Made by a program: the position numbers and the translations under genes. From positions 94,696-158,695 of the forward strand of contig NZ_JRUQ01000044.1 of NCBI RefSeq assembly GCF_000773975.1: DNA of 64,000 nucleotides, written 5' to 3'. A model generated the notes under the pieces. The model saw only the letters and a program-made list of their open reading frames with translations, had not been told where the DNA came from and searched no databases. Numbering within the stretch: position 1 is the stretch's first letter; each line of letters begins with the position of its first letter. The stretch is from Erwinia typographi. GTDB taxonomy: Bacteria > Pseudomonadota > Gammaproteobacteria > Enterobacterales > Enterobacteriaceae. Positions 9,448 through 19,153 of the stretch are shown here, one piece after another.

Positions 9448-10275
9448 ATGAGACAAAATGGAAGCCAGCTGCTGCGCCTGTGGAACGCCTTCTTTAACTT
9501 TTATGGCGCGGCGGCGCTGCTTTTTCTGATAATACCGATTCTGGTGATTGTGCCGCTGTCATTTAATTCCAGCTCGTTCCTGAGCTATCCGCTGAGCGGC
9601 TTTTCGCTGCGCTGGTACCAGACATTCTTCCATTCGCAGGAGTGGCTGAATGCGTTGGGGAATAGCCTGATTATTGCGCCGATGGCAACGTTGCTGGCGA
9701 CCGTGCTGGGCGTTCTGGCTTCGATGGGACTGGTGCGGGGTGAGTTTCGGGGCAAAGGTATCGTGATGGCGATCGTTATCTCACCCATGGTCGCGCCGGT
9801 GGTGATCATTGCGGTCGGCATGTTCTTCTTCTTTGCTAAGCTCTCGCTGCTGAACAGCTACCTCGGGCTGGTACTGGCCCACGCGCTACTTGGCGTACCT
9901 TTTGTGGTCATAACTGTAGTCGCGGTATTAAAAAGTTATGACACCACACTTTCCCGTGCGGCGGCCAGCCTTGGCGCTTCCCCTCTTTATACCTTCAGTA
10001 AGGTGACGCTTCCGCTGATCGCTCCCGGCGTATTTTCCGGCGCGCTTTTTGCCTTTGCCGCCTCGTTTGACGAAGTGGTAGTCACGCTGTTCCTTGCCAG
10101 CCCGCGTCAGCGAACCTTACCCATCCAGATGTTTGCCGGGATCAGGGAGAACCTGGACCCGACCATCGCCGCTGCCGCATCGATTATGATCGGCGCCTCT
10201 TTAATCCTGCTAATCACTATGGAGCTGCTAAGAAGGCGAGGCGAGAAGATGCGACAGGCCAGCCCGGGACACTGA
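9448..10275 (+). CDS. ABC transporter permease, PotC-like
   Basis: Second inner-membrane subunit of the amine-type importer. 275 residues with about six TM helices (first LLFLIIPILVIVPLSF). The EAA loop that contacts the ATPase is present (SRAAASLGASPLYTFSKVTL). It starts 10 bases after the interrupted permease, behind AAGGAG. The gene itself is undamaged; if the neighbouring permease is truly dead, this subunit has no partner here. A terminator follows. Confidence 0.9.
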   Translation: MRQNGSQLLRLWNAFFNFYGAAALLFLIIPILVIVPLSFNSSSFLSYPLSGFSLRWYQTFFHSQEWLNALGNSLIIAPMATLLATVLGVLASMGLVRGEFRGKGIVMAIVISPMVAPVVIIAVGMFFFFAKLSLLNSYLGLVLAHALLGVPFVVITVVAVLKSYDTTLSRAAASLGASPLYTFSKVTLPLIAPGVFSGALFAFAASFDEVVVTLFLASPRQRTLPIQMFAGIRENLDPTIAAAASIMIGASLILLITMELLRRRGEKMRQASPGH

Positions 10276-10305
10276 GAAATCCAGCACCTACCTTCACGCT
10301 AAAGC

Positions 10306-10338
10306 AAAAAAGGGGACGAAGCATCGTCCCCTTTTCTT
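10306..10338. terminator. bidirectional terminator between permease and yfcD
   Basis: A-rich stretch, AGGGGACGA, loop AGCA, TCGTCCCCTTTT, then CTTT. It sits between convergent genes and has T-tracts in both directions. Confidence 0.88.
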
Positions 10339-10356
10339 TGCGGCTCAGATTGCGAC

Positions 10357-10902
10357 TCAGGCCGAACGGCTGGCATCCTGATTGACGCGGTCGGATTCAC
10401 TGTTGCGGCTCAGCCACAGCGAGAGCGCTTTCAGCGAATCGTCGGTGAACTCATCGCAGCGGGCGGTGATTTCTTCCGGCGTCATCCAGAAGACTTCATC
10501 TACCTCTTCCTCCTGCATGGCGAAAGGACCGTGCGATACGCAGCTGAACAGGCCGCCCCAGACGCGGCAGTTCTGATCCTCAAAGTAGAACAGCCCGTGT
10601 TCCGCAAACGGAACGTCGGCAATGCCCAGCTCCTCCTCCGCCTCGCGACGCGCCGATTCAAGCATCTCTTCCCCGCTCTGCACCACGCCACCGGCGGTCG
10701 CGTCCAGCATCCCAGGCATGAAGTCTTTGATCTCGGTACGGCGCTGTACCAGAATTTTCCCCATCCCATCGTGTACCACGATGTAGGTCGCGCGATGGCG
10801 TAAACATTGTGCCCGCATTTGCGCGCGGCTGGACTGTGCAACAACCTCGTTATCTTCGTTAACGATGTCTACCCACTCCGTGCCGCTCTCTTGCTCCACC
10901 AT
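10357..10902 (-). CDS. yfcD: Nudix hydrolase YfcD
   Basis: 181 residues with a complete Nudix box, in short form G-x5-E-x7-REAEEELG, within residues about 70-95, so a metal-dependent pyrophosphohydrolase. The N-terminal region ([13 protein letters not shown]) is like E. coli YfcD and isopentenyl-diphosphate isomerase-like Nudix proteins. The physiological substrate is unknown. In K-12 it also lies near pta, with yfcC before it; here the amine-transport module takes that place. Confidence 0.93.
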   Translation of the reverse strand: MVEQESGTEWVDIVNEDNEVVAQSSRAQMRAQCLRHRATYIVVHDGMGKILVQRRTEIKDFMPGMLDATAGGVVQSGEEMLESARREAEEELGIADVPFAEHGLFYFEDQNCRVWGGLFSCVSHGPFAMQEEEVDEVFWMTPEEITARCDEFTDDSLKALSLWLSRNSESDRVNQDASRSA

Positions 10903-10998
10903 CCGTAACCCTTATTAGTTCTGGCGCATCAGCGCTCGTTTACTTTTGCCCGCACAGTGTGCCACGGACCATCGAAAAATTATAATCCACCAGTGTGA

Positions 10999-11715
<717 letters not shown>

Positions 11716-11775
11716 TCACCTAAGCTGAAAGCAGGCTGTTGGATTTTTTACTTCTCTGATTTAAGGACGGACAGC

Positions 11776-12669
11776 ATGCATATTTTACTGACGGGCGGCA
11801 CCGGCCTGATTGGCAGCCACCTGGTCCCTCTTCTGCTACAGCGGGGCTGGCAGGTCAGCGTGGTAACCCGCGACGTAGCGGCCGCCCGCAGCAGGCTGGG
11901 TGAAGCGGTTAACCTCTGGTCCGGTCTGGATCAGCAGCGCGATTTGAACGACGTCGATGCGGTGATCAACCTGGCGGGCGAGCCGATTGCCGATAAGCGC
12001 TGGACGGAGCAGCAGAAGCGTCTGCTCTGCGAAAGCCGCTGGCAAATCACCGAGCGGCTGGCGACGTTAATCAATGCCAGCACAACGCCGCCCTCGGTGC
12101 TGATCTCCGGTTCCGCCACCGGCTTTTACGGCGATACGGGCGATCTGGTGCTCACCGAGGACGACCCCGGTCATGATGAGTTTACCCACCAGCTTTGCGC
12201 CCACTGGGAGAAACTGGCGCAGGCGGCAGAAAGTGAACAAACGCGAGTCTGCCTGCTAAGAACCGGCGTGATTCTGGCGAAAGAAGGCGGCGCGCTGAGC
12301 AAGATGAAGCTGCCCTTCAGGATGGGCGTTGGCGGCCCGATTGGCAGCGGCAAACAGTATATGTCGTGGATCCATCTGGACGATATGCTGAGCGCCATTC
12401 TGTGGTTACTGGACAGCCCTGAGTTGCGGGGACCGTTCAATATGGTCGCGCCCTATGCCGTGCGCAACGAGCAGTTTGCCGCGACACTGGGAGAGGCTAT
12501 GCACCGCCCAGCCTTTATGCGCACGCCTGCGGCCGCCATTAAGCTGATCATGGGTGAATCGGCGATTCTGGTGCTTGGCGGACAGCATGTGCTGCCCAGG
12601 AGGCTGGAGGAATCTGGCTTCACCTTCCGCTGGTATCGACTGGAAGAAGCACTGGAAGACGTGCTGTAA
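11776..12669 (+). CDS. yfcH: SDR39U1-type NAD(P)-binding epimerase-like protein YfcH
   Basis: 297 residues. The N-terminal [11 protein letters not shown] is a nucleotide-binding Rossmann motif, [10 protein letters not shown] the catalytic region, and a C-terminal DUF1731-like extension is present, as in E. coli YfcH. The reaction is not established for the family. The ATG at 11776, after GGACGG, gives the Rossmann strand directly after the start, as in homologues, so I ignore a longer upstream frame. It converges with hisP across a long palindrome. Confidence 0.92.
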   Translation: MHILLTGGTGLIGSHLVPLLLQRGWQVSVVTRDVAAARSRLGEAVNLWSGLDQQRDLNDVDAVINLAGEPIADKRWTEQQKRLLCESRWQITERLATLINASTTPPSVLISGSATGFYGDTGDLVLTEDDPGHDEFTHQLCAHWEKLAQAAESEQTRVCLLRTGVILAKEGGALSKMKLPFRMGVGGPIGSGKQYMSWIHLDDMLSAILWLLDSPELRGPFNMVAPYAVRNEQFAATLGEAMHRPAFMRTPAAAIKLIMGESAILVLGGQHVLPRRLEESGFTFRWYRLEEALEDVL

Positions 12670-12719
12670 ACTGCCGTCTGTAGGGCTGAGAAAGTCAGGC
12701 TTCCCGGCAGGCGGCGAAG

Positions 12720-12767
12720 GCATGAACCTTCAGAAGCTTACTGACGTAAGTCTCTGAAGGTTCATGC
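12720..12767. repeat. long palindrome between yfcH and hisP
   Basis: A perfect 15-bp inverted repeat (GCATGAACCTTCAGA / TCTGAAGGTTCATGC) encloses a second 5-bp stem (CTTAC-TGAC-GTAAG). Together they make a near-continuous hairpin of about 22 pairs. No T-tract flanks it. In this convergent gap it may act as a shared 3' stabiliser or terminator, or be a repeated palindromic element; I saw no second copy in the window. Confidence 0.8.
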
Positions 12768-12788
12768 TGCCAGGCCAGTCGCAGAGAA

Positions 12789-13562
12789 TTATTTCAGCGC
12801 GCCGGAGAGAAACTGCTGTAAGCGGGTGCTTTGAGGATTGTTGAACAGCTGTTGCGGCGGCCCTTCTTCTTCAATCTTGCCCTGATGCAGGAAGATCACA
12901 TGGCTGGAAACGTGGCGGGCGAACTCCATTTCATGGGTAACCACCACCATGGTTTTCCCTTCTTCTGCCAGCTTCTGCATGATCTTCAGCACTTCGCCCA
13001 CCAGTTCAGGATCGAGCGCCGACGTCGGCTCATCAAACAGCAGCACTTCCGGCTCCATCGCCAGCGCGCGGGCAATCGAAACGCGCTGCTGCTGTCCGCC
13101 GGAGAGGTTAACCGGGTATTTGCCGCGCGCGTGCTGATCGATCCCCACTTTATCGAGGTACTTAATCGCCCGCGCCTGCGCTTCGGCCTTGCTCAGGCCC
13201 AGCACCTGGATTGGCGCTTCCATAACGTTTTGTAGCACCGTCATGTGGCTCCACAGGTTGAAGTGCTGGAACACCATCGTCAGGCTGGTGCGCAGCTCGC
13301 GCAGCTGCTCCTTATTCGATACCTTCAGCTGACCATCCGTGTCGCGGACCAGGTTAATCATCTGATTATTGACGGAAATCGTGCCTTCGCTCGGCTTTTC
13401 GAGGAAGTTTATGCAGCGCAGGAAGGTACTTTTTCCCGAGCCGGAAGAGCCAATGATGCTGATAACATCCCCGGCATTCGCCTGGAGCGATACGCCCTTC
13501 AGCACCTCATGCTCGCCATAACGCTTGTGCAGTTCAGTTACGTTTAATTTATTGTCGGCCAT
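12789..13562 (-). CDS. hisP: histidine/basic amino acid ABC transporter ATPase
   Basis: 257 residues, as in E. coli. Drives uptake of histidine (and lysine/arginine/ornithine through LAO protein where present) with HisQM. Walker A GSSGSGKS, signature [15 protein letters not shown], and Walker [15 protein letters not shown] are intact. The ATG at 13562 is preferred over an in-frame TTG twelve bases upstream because it matches the E. coli length. Last gene of hisJ-hisQ-hisM-hisP; its start region overlaps the end of hisM closely. Confidence 0.96.
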   Translation of the reverse strand: MADNKLNVTELHKRYGEHEVLKGVSLQANAGDVISIIGSSGSGKSTFLRCINFLEKPSEGTISVNNQMINLVRDTDGQLKVSNKEQLRELRTSLTMVFQHFNLWSHMTVLQNVMEAPIQVLGLSKAEAQARAIKYLDKVGIDQHARGKYPVNLSGGQQQRVSIARALAMEPEVLLFDEPTSALDPELVGEVLKIMQKLAEEGKTMVVVTHEMEFARHVSSHVIFLHQGKIEEEGPPQQLFNNPQSTRLQQFLSGALK

Positions 13563-13570
13563 AGTTCTGC

Positions 13571-14287
13571 TCAATGAGTTGATGAGGGTTTGACGTGCTT
13601 CAGCCAGCGTTTTTCCGCCTTGCGGAACAGACTAATCAACACATACGAGATAATGAGATAGAGCACCGCGGCAATACCGAAAGCCGCAAACGGCTGATAG
13701 GTCGCGGAGTTAATATCGCGGGCAACCTTCAGCAGGTCCGGCACCGTGGCGGTAAAGGCCAGCGCGGTGGAGTGCAGCATCAGGATCACTTCGTTGCTGT
13801 AGGCAGGCAGCGCCGTGCGCAGCGCCGAAGGCATGATAATGCAGCGATAAAGTTTAAAGGTGGAAAAGCCGTAGGCGCGCGCCGCCTCAATTTCACCGTG
13901 TGGCACCGAACGTATTGCCCCGGCGAAGATTTCGGTGGTGTAGGCACAGGTATTCAGCGTCAGCGCCAGCAGAGTACAGTTAAGGCCGCTGCGGAAAAAG
14001 GCGTTCAGCAAATCGTTGCCCTTGACGATTTCCAGCGTGTACATGCCGGAATAGAAGATCAGCAGCTGGACATAGAGCGGCGTGCCGCGAAATACATAGG
14101 TGAACAGCCATACCGGAAAGCGTACCGCGGTGACGGAAGAGACGCGGGCAATTGAGAGCAGCACGGCCAGGCATCCCCCCAGTACCACGGAAATAATCAG
14201 CAGCCAGAGGGTAATCGCCACGCCGGAGAAACGGTAACCGTCGGTCCACAGCAGGGCTTTCCAGTAGTCGTGAATAATGTCGATCAT
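13571..14287 (-). CDS. hisM: histidine ABC transporter permease
   Basis: 238-residue inner-membrane subunit with about five TM helices and the EAA loop ([21 protein letters not shown]). Pairs with HisQ. Start ATG overlaps the hisQ stop as ATGA, indicating translational coupling. Confidence 0.95.
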   Translation of the reverse strand: MIDIIHDYWKALLWTDGYRFSGVAITLWLLIISVVLGGCLAVLLSIARVSSVTAVRFPVWLFTYVFRGTPLYVQLLIFYSGMYTLEIVKGNDLLNAFFRSGLNCTLLALTLNTCAYTTEIFAGAIRSVPHGEIEAARAYGFSTFKLYRCIIMPSALRTALPAYSNEVILMLHSTALAFTATVPDLLKVARDINSATYQPFAAFGIAAVLYLIISYVLISLFRKAEKRWLKHVKPSSTH

Positions 14288-14970
14288 AAGTCTGCCCTTC
14301 TTACACCCACCGAATAACGGCGCTCAAGCCACAACAGCACACCGTTTGACAGCGTGGTGAAGACCAGATAAATCACCCCGGCCACCACCGCGAAATAGAA
14401 CGGTTGCCAGGTACTTTTTCCGGCCAGCTGGGTCGCTTTTACCACGTCTTCCAGTCCCAGTAGGGAGACCAGCGCGGTCGCTTTAAGGATAACCTGCCAG
14501 TTGTTGCCAATGCCCGGCAGCGCATAGCGCATCATGCCTGGGAACAGGATCCGACGAAAGGTTTGGGAAGAGGTAAAGCCGAACGCCGTCGCGGCCTCAA
14601 TCTGACCTCTCGGCACCGCCATATAGGCGCCGCGGAAAGTCTCAGTGAAGTACGCGCCGTAGATAAAGCCAAGGGTAATGATACCGGCAACCATCGGATC
14701 AATATCGAACTGATCCACGCCCAGCGCATCGGTCAGTTGGTTCAGGGCGATTTGCAAACCGTAGAAAATCAGCAGCATCAGCACCAGATCGGGCACGCCA
14801 CGAATCAGGGTGGTGTAGCCTTCGAAGATCATCCGCAGCGGACGATTGTTGGAGAGTTTGGCCCCGGCGCCAATCAACCCAAGGATAACGGAGAGCAGCA
14901 CCGAGCTGAGAGCCAGCTCCAGCGTGACCAGCGCACCTTTTAAAATAACTTCAGAATATCCATACAGCAT
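14284..14970 (-). CDS. hisQ: histidine ABC transporter permease
   Basis: 228-residue inner-membrane partner of HisM, with five predicted TM helices and the EAA loop (QIEAATAFGFTSSQTFRRI). It starts 96 bases after hisJ, beyond a strong stem-loop, so its expression may be lower than hisJ, as reported for the Salmonella operon. Confidence 0.95.
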   Translation of the reverse strand: MLYGYSEVILKGALVTLELALSSVLLSVILGLIGAGAKLSNNRPLRMIFEGYTTLIRGVPDLVLMLLIFYGLQIALNQLTDALGVDQFDIDPMVAGIITLGFIYGAYFTETFRGAYMAVPRGQIEAATAFGFTSSQTFRRILFPGMMRYALPGIGNNWQVILKATALVSLLGLEDVVKATQLAGKSTWQPFYFAVVAGVIYLVFTTLSNGVLLWLERRYSVGVRRADL

Positions 14971-15021
14971 AGGCCTGCCTTTGTATTAACTTCGCGTTTT
15001 ATCCGCCGTGGCGTACAAAAC

Positions 15022-15052
15022 GGGGGCCGCCGTCCGCAGACTGTCGGCCCCC
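15022..15052 (-). repeat. stem-loop between hisJ and hisQ
   Basis: On the transcript, GGGGGCCG pairs with CGGCCCCC (8 bp, long partly paired loop), beginning about 14 bases after the hisJ stop and followed by GTTTTG. In Salmonella a REP element occupies this junction and helps stabilise hisJ mRNA. Here the sequence is different but the position is the same. Partial termination is also possible. Confidence 0.65.
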
Positions 15053-15066
15053 ATGACAGGTTTTAC

Positions 15067-15849
15067 TTAACCGCCGTACACGTCAAAGTCGAAATATTTT
15101 TTTGCTAACTTGTCATAGGTTCCATCTTTACGGATGGAATCAAACGCTTTATCGATAGCGGCTTTCAGATCGGCATCATCTTTACGCATGCCCATACCGG
15201 TCCCCACGCCGAAGATTTTCTCATCCTTCACCGCAGGCCCCGCAAAGGCAAAGTCTTTGCCCGCTGGCTGCTTCAGGAAGCCTTCACTGGCGGCCACTTC
15301 ATCCTGGAAGGCAGCATCAATACGTCCGGCAGTCAGATCCTGATAGACCAGGTCCTGGTTAGCGTAAGGCGTAACGGTGATGCCCTTCGGACGCCAGTTT
15401 TCGTTAGCGTAAGTTTCCTGAGTGGTGCCCTGCAACAGACCGATGGTTTTGCCTTTCAGCGAATCCAGCGTCGGCAGGATCTTAGAGCCTTTCGGCGCAA
15501 TCAGACGGGCGTTTGCAGCGTACAGTTTTTCCGAGAAGGCGATTTCCTGCTGACGCTTTTCGGTAATTGAGAGCGAGGAGATGATGGCATCAATTTTTTT
15601 CGCTTTCAGCGAGGGGATCAACGCATCGAAATCACTTTCCACGTAGGTACATTTGGTCTCCATCCGCTTACAGATCTCATTCGCCAGATCGATATCGAAG
15701 CCTACCAGTTGCCCCTGGGCGTTTTTGGACTCGAAGGGAGCATAGGTAGGATCGGTGCCGATACGCAGCGTTTTCGGTACCGCAGCAAACGCGCTACCCG
15801 CGCTTGAGAGAGCCAGCAGCAAAGAAAGAGCCAGGACCTGCTTTTTCAT
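15067..15849 (-). CDS. hisJ: periplasmic histidine-binding protein
   Basis: 260 residues: a 22-residue signal peptide (cut after SAGSAFA) and a type II binding protein of the lysine/arginine/ornithine-histidine family ([51 protein letters not shown]). Only one binding-protein gene is present, where K-12 has hisJ and argT. HisJ and ArgT are about 70 percent alike, so the name rests on similarity and on adjacency to hisQMP; it may bind LAO ligands too. GAGGG precedes the ATG. A sigma-54-type promoter lies 72-87 bases upstream. Confidence 0.92.
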   Translation of the reverse strand: MKKQVLALSLLLALSSAGSAFAAVPKTLRIGTDPTYAPFESKNAQGQLVGFDIDLANEICKRMETKCTYVESDFDALIPSLKAKKIDAIISSLSITEKRQQEIAFSEKLYAANARLIAPKGSKILPTLDSLKGKTIGLLQGTTQETYANENWRPKGITVTPYANQDLVYQDLTAGRIDAAFQDEVAASEGFLKQPAGKDFAFAGPAVKDEKIFGVGTGMGMRKDDADLKAAIDKAFDSIRKDGTYDKLAKKYFDFDVYGG

Positions 15850-15920
15850 AAATTACCCTCAATGATGGTTTTTATTATATCAATCGTGATGTTGTTAGCG
15901 TCGTCAGAGCAGTTGTCATT

Positions 15921-15936
15921 TGCAGATTTCATGCCA
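15921..15936 (-). promoter_or_regulatory. sigma-54 (RpoN) promoter of hisJQMP
   Basis: Minus strand reads TGGCATGAAATCTGCA. This has the invariant GG and GC exactly ten bases apart and fits TGGCAYRN4TTGCW at all defined positions but one. It faces hisJ, with a predicted start near 15910. The Salmonella argT promoter is a known RpoN/NtrC target. Confidence 0.8.
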
Positions 15937-15966
15937 GTTTTTCCATGCCCTGCCCCATCGCTGCGC

Positions 15967-15979
15967 AATCAGCTTTTTG
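15967..15979 (+). promoter_or_regulatory. possible IHF site between NtrC sites and sigma-54 promoter
   Basis: AATCAGCTTTTTG fits WATCAAN4TTR with one mismatch and lies between the enhancer-like sites and the promoter, where a DNA bend would help looping. A single match to a loose consensus, so only suggestive. Confidence 0.3.
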
Positions 15980-16052
15980 CGCCTTCTGACGGCGCAAACG
16001 CCTTGATTGTGGGGAAATATATAACAGGTTTGTAGAATAAAGGGGGCATCAA

Positions 16053-16069
16053 TGTTGCATTTTGGTGCA
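16053..16069. promoter_or_regulatory. NtrC-like site, promoter-proximal
   Basis: TGTTGCATTTTGGTGCA fits TGCACCA-N3-TGGTGCA at 11 of 14 defined positions; the right half is perfect. It is about 150 bases upstream of the predicted hisJ transcription start. Confidence 0.5.
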
Positions 16070-16103
16070 CTCAATGCACAAAAAGCGATTCAGCACCAAT
16101 CAT

Positions 16104-16120
16104 TGCACCATTAAAGTGCA
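16104..16120. promoter_or_regulatory. NtrC-like site, promoter-distal
   Basis: TGCACCATTAAAGTGCA matches TGCACCA-N3-TGGTGCA at 12 of 14 defined positions. It lies about 200 bases upstream of the predicted hisJ start and 51 bases centre-to-centre from the other site. Further GCACCA/TGCAC half sites lie between. Confidence 0.6.
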
Positions 16121-16132
16121 CAACCGCTGCCG

Positions 16133-16702
16133 TTATGCACCCTGCCAGCGCGTAAACAGATCGTTATCGAGCGTGATATCAAACTGGTCGAACACCCGAT
16201 TAACGGTTTGATCGACGATATCCATGATATTTTCCGGGCGATGATAGAAAGCGGGGACCGGCGGCATAATGATCGCCCCCAGTTCGGCGGCGGTGGTCAT
16301 CATCCGCAGATGGCCCAGATGAAGCGGGGTTTCACGCACGCACAGCACCAGGCGGCGGCGCTCTTTCAGCACCACATCGGCAGCGCGGGTTAGCAGACCG
16401 TCGGTATAGCTGTGCACAATACCGGAGAGGGTTTTCATCGAGCACGGCAGGATCATCATGCCGTCGGTTTTGAACGAGCCGGAGGAGATGCTGGCGGCGA
16501 TATCGCGCACGTCATGCACCACATCGGCCATGGCCTGCACGTCGCGCAGCGAATAGTCACTTTCCAGCGCCAGCGTCTGCCGGGCAGCCTGGCTCATTAC
16601 CAGATGGGTTTCCACCTCGCTAATCTGCTGCAAAATCTGCAGCGCGCGAACGCCATAAATGACGCCGCTGGCACCAGAGATGCCGATAATGAGTCGTTTC
16701 AT
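16133..16702 (-). CDS. ubiX: flavin prenyltransferase
   Basis: Makes prenylated FMN, the cofactor of the UbiD decarboxylase in ubiquinone synthesis. 189 residues, the E. coli length. N-terminal flavin-binding GISGASGVIYGVRALQIL, SSGSFKTDGMMILPCSMKTL, and the C-terminal RETPLHLGHLRMM motif are conserved. It follows purF on the same strand, beyond a strong terminator, so it likely has its own promoter. Its 3' end abuts the hisJ enhancer region. Confidence 0.96.
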   Translation of the reverse strand: MKRLIIGISGASGVIYGVRALQILQQISEVETHLVMSQAARQTLALESDYSLRDVQAMADVVHDVRDIAASISSGSFKTDGMMILPCSMKTLSGIVHSYTDGLLTRAADVVLKERRRLVLCVRETPLHLGHLRMMTTAAELGAIIMPPVPAFYHRPENIMDIVDQTVNRVFDQFDITLDNDLFTRWQGA

Positions 16703-16747
16703 AACTATCCTGCGGGCTTAAAGAGTGAAGTATGGCATCTGGCGCGT

Positions 16748-16783
16748 AAAAAAAGAAATGGGCCGGAATCTCTTCCGGCCCAT
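16748..16783 (-). terminator. rho-independent terminator after purF
   Basis: Perfect 11-bp stem ATGGGCCGGAA / TTCCGGCCCAT with a four-base loop; on the minus strand it is followed by TTTCTTTTTTT. Placed 26 bases past the purF stop. Confidence 0.93.
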
Positions 16784-16809
16784 CTGACCAGTTAGTGCGC
16801 CTGAGAATA

Positions 16810-18327
16810 TTAGCCTTCGTTGTGCATTTCCAGGTTTTCCACTTCATTCTGCCGCGCCAGCGCCTTGGCGTCATCATTGCGCAGCGACTGCAGGTACTCC
16901 AGATATTGCTGATCGACGTCCCTGGTCACGTAGATGCCGTTGAACACCGAACATTCGAACTGGACGATATCCGGGTTCTCTTCTCTGACCGCTTCGATCA
17001 GATCGTTCAGGTCCTGGAAGATCAGGGCATCAGCGCCGATCAGCTGGCGGATCTCTTCCACTTCACGGCCGTGCGCGATCAGCTCCGTTGCGCTTGGCAT
17101 ATCGATGCCGTAGACGTTCGGGAAGCGAATTTCCGGCGCGGCCGAAGCCAGATAAACCTTTTTCGCCCCGGCTTCACGCGCCATTTCGATGATCTGTTCG
17201 CAGGTGGTGCCGCGAACGATGGAATCGTCAACCAGCAGCACGTTCTTGCCGCGAAACTCCGCACGGTTGGCGTTCAGCTTACGGCGAACCGCGCTGCGAC
17301 GCTGGTGCTGGCCCGGCATGATAAAGGTGCGGCCAACGTAGCGGTTTTTGACAAAGCCCTGACGGTAAGGCTTATCCAGAATCCGCGCCATCTCCAGCGC
17401 GATATCGCAGGACGTTTCCGGAATTGGGATAACGACGTCAATATCCAGGTCTTCCCACTCGCGGGCAATTTTCTCACCCAGCTTGGTGCCCATACGCACC
17501 CGGGCGCTGTAAACGGAAATTTTGTCCAGGAACGAGTCCGGGCGGGCAAAATAGACGTATTCGAACAGGCACGGATTGTATTTGGGGTTCTCGGCGCACT
17601 GACGTGTGAACAGCTGGCCTTTTTCGGTGACGTAAACCGCTTCACCCGGCGCGACGTCGCGCAGGAACTCAAAGCCCAGGGTATCCAGCGCCACGCTTTC
17701 CGAAGCCACCATATATTCGCTGCGGCCGTCCTTCATGCCGCGCTTGCCGATCACCAGCGGACGGATGCCGTTAGGATCGCGGAAGGCGACCAGCCCATGA
17801 CCGATAATCATCGCCACGCAGGCATAGGCGCCGCGAACATGCTGATGAACCGCCGCCACGGCGGCAAAAATATTATCGGCTTCAAGCGGGTAGTGCTGAA
17901 AACGGTCCAGCTCCTGAGCAAAGATATTGAGCAGGATTTCAGAATCTGAGGTGGTGTTAACGTGACGACGACCGCTTTCGAACAGCTGCTTGCGCAGTTC
18001 ATGGGCGTTGGTCAGGTTGCCGTTGTGCGCGAGCGTAATGCCGTAAGGTGAGTTCACATAGAAGGGCTGCGCTTCAGAAGCGCTTGAGCTTCCCGCAGTG
18101 GGGTAGCGGACGTGACCGATCCCCATGTTGCCCTGCATCCGCTGCATATGACGGGCTTCAAATACATCGCTCACCAGGCCGTTTGCTTTACGCAGCCGGA
18201 AGCAGTTCAATGCATCAATGGTGACGATGCCTGCGGCATCCTGCCCACGGTGCTGGAGCACCGTTAACGCGTCATAAATCGACTGGTTGACCGGCATGAA
18301 ACCGGCGATCCCGACAATACCGCACAT
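16810..18327 (-). CDS. purF: amidophosphoribosyltransferase
   Basis: First committed step of purine synthesis: PRPP plus glutamine gives phosphoribosylamine. 505 residues, identical in length to E. coli. Cys2 right after the start ([10 protein letters not shown]) is the N-terminal glutaminase nucleophile once Met is removed, and [13 protein letters not shown] is the PRPP-binding loop. Downstream of cvpA in one transcript and therefore under the PurR box at 18908. Confidence 0.98.
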   Translation of the reverse strand: MCGIVGIAGFMPVNQSIYDALTVLQHRGQDAAGIVTIDALNCFRLRKANGLVSDVFEARHMQRMQGNMGIGHVRYPTAGSSSASEAQPFYVNSPYGITLAHNGNLTNAHELRKQLFESGRRHVNTTSDSEILLNIFAQELDRFQHYPLEADNIFAAVAAVHQHVRGAYACVAMIIGHGLVAFRDPNGIRPLVIGKRGMKDGRSEYMVASESVALDTLGFEFLRDVAPGEAVYVTEKGQLFTRQCAENPKYNPCLFEYVYFARPDSFLDKISVYSARVRMGTKLGEKIAREWEDLDIDVVIPIPETSCDIALEMARILDKPYRQGFVKNRYVGRTFIMPGQHQRRSAVRRKLNANRAEFRGKNVLLVDDSIVRGTTCEQIIEMAREAGAKKVYLASAAPEIRFPNVYGIDMPSATELIAHGREVEEIRQLIGADALIFQDLNDLIEAVREENPDIVQFECSVFNGIYVTRDVDQQYLEYLQSLRNDDAKALARQNEVENLEMHNEG

Positions 18328-18363
18328 GTGGTTATTTCCTCATAAGCCGCAACCCCGGTTCTA

Positions 18364-18849
18364 TTACCGGGGCAAAAAACTCGACGTGCTTTTCAGATAG
18401 TCAAAAAACCACCTGATGATGTAACTGAACTGGGGAACCAGCTGAGACTGTTGCCAGTCCGCGCTTTTGGAAAAGCCGGTGAAGGTATCGAGGAAAAACA
18501 GTATCGCGGAGACAATCAGCACGCCACGTAATGCCCCGAAACAGACTCCCAGCACTCTGTCGGTACCCGACAGGCCGGTTTTCTCAACCAGCGAACCAAT
18601 CACGTAGTTGACGATAGCCCCGACTAACAGCGTGGCAACGAACAACACCGCAATGGCGATCCCATTTCGAACCAGTTCGTCTTCAAAACCGGTAAACCAG
18701 ACGGCAAGGAAGGAGTAGTAATGACTGGCGACAAAAAATGCGCAACCCCAGGTGACGAGAGATAAGGCTTCCCGAATAAACCCACGGATCAGGCTGACAA
18801 GAGCCGAAAAACCAATAATCGCAATAATGACGTAATCTATCCAGACCAT
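18364..18849 (-). CDS. cvpA: CvpA inner-membrane protein
   Basis: 161 residues with four TM helices. Named for a requirement in colicin V production; later linked to envelope stress resistance. Very similar to E. coli CvpA (VTWGCAFFVASHYYSFL, SGTDRVLGVCFGALRGV). First gene of the cvpA-purF unit. A GC-rich stem-loop (18353-18372) overlaps its stop codon, just before purF. Confidence 0.96.
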   Translation of the reverse strand: MVWIDYVIIAIIGFSALVSLIRGFIREALSLVTWGCAFFVASHYYSFLAVWFTGFEDELVRNGIAIAVLFVATLLVGAIVNYVIGSLVEKTGLSGTDRVLGVCFGALRGVLIVSAILFFLDTFTGFSKSADWQQSQLVPQFSYIIRWFFDYLKSTSSFLPR

Positions 18850-18907
18850 GAACTCTTCCAGCGACTGTGCCCCTGCATCCAGTTCGGGGCGAATTCTAAC
18901 AGAAAAA

Positions 18908-18921
18908 GAAAACGTTTGCGT
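18908..18921 (-). promoter_or_regulatory. PurR operator of cvpA-purF
   Basis: Minus strand ACGCAAACGTTTTC matches the purine-repressor core exactly. It lies 59 bases upstream of the cvpA start, just above a TAGAAT -10-like hexamer, so bound PurR would block the promoter. E. coli controls this operon the same way. Confidence 0.92.
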
Positions 18922-19119
18922 AGGGTTTTCCTTTGCCAGTTTAATTAAACCATTGTGTCAAAAAAACCAGCATTCATGCCTGCTGGCGGCTGTCCGCGAC
19001 ACCCGGTCAGCCTTGTTCCGCAATCTTTTGATTTCCATCGGGTAACGGCCCTGCGCAAGGCGATACCGTCCAGAGGATAAAAGGAGCTGACTCTCGCAGT
19101 AACAGAGCCAGGCTATCAT

Positions 19120-19148
19120 GATGCGGGCAGAAGCGTTCCGCCCGCATC
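19120..19148 (-). terminator. stem-loop just after dedD
   Basis: Perfect 9-bp stem GATGCGGGC / GCCCGCATC with an 11-base loop, 6 bases past the dedD stop. No U-tract, so termination is uncertain; it may protect the 3' end. Confidence 0.5.
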
Positions 19149-19153
19149 AGGCA

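Larger units (their letters stand above)
18850..19153. other. gap between cvpA and dedD (304 bases)
   Basis: Holds the cvpA promoter and PurR box on its left side and a dedD 3' stem-loop on its right. The middle, about 18930-19110, shows no convincing gene: short open frames there lack ribosome sites and protein-like content. Confidence 0.6.

Noticed and set aside
16795..17949. 384-codon open frame antisense to purF
   Set aside because: It lies wholly opposite a highly conserved purF, has Arg/His-rich content typical of shadow frames in GC-rich DNA, and no ribosome site.
18848..19045. Plus-strand 65-codon open frame between cvpA and dedD
   Set aside because: Runs through the cvpA promoter and PurR box and has no ribosome site.
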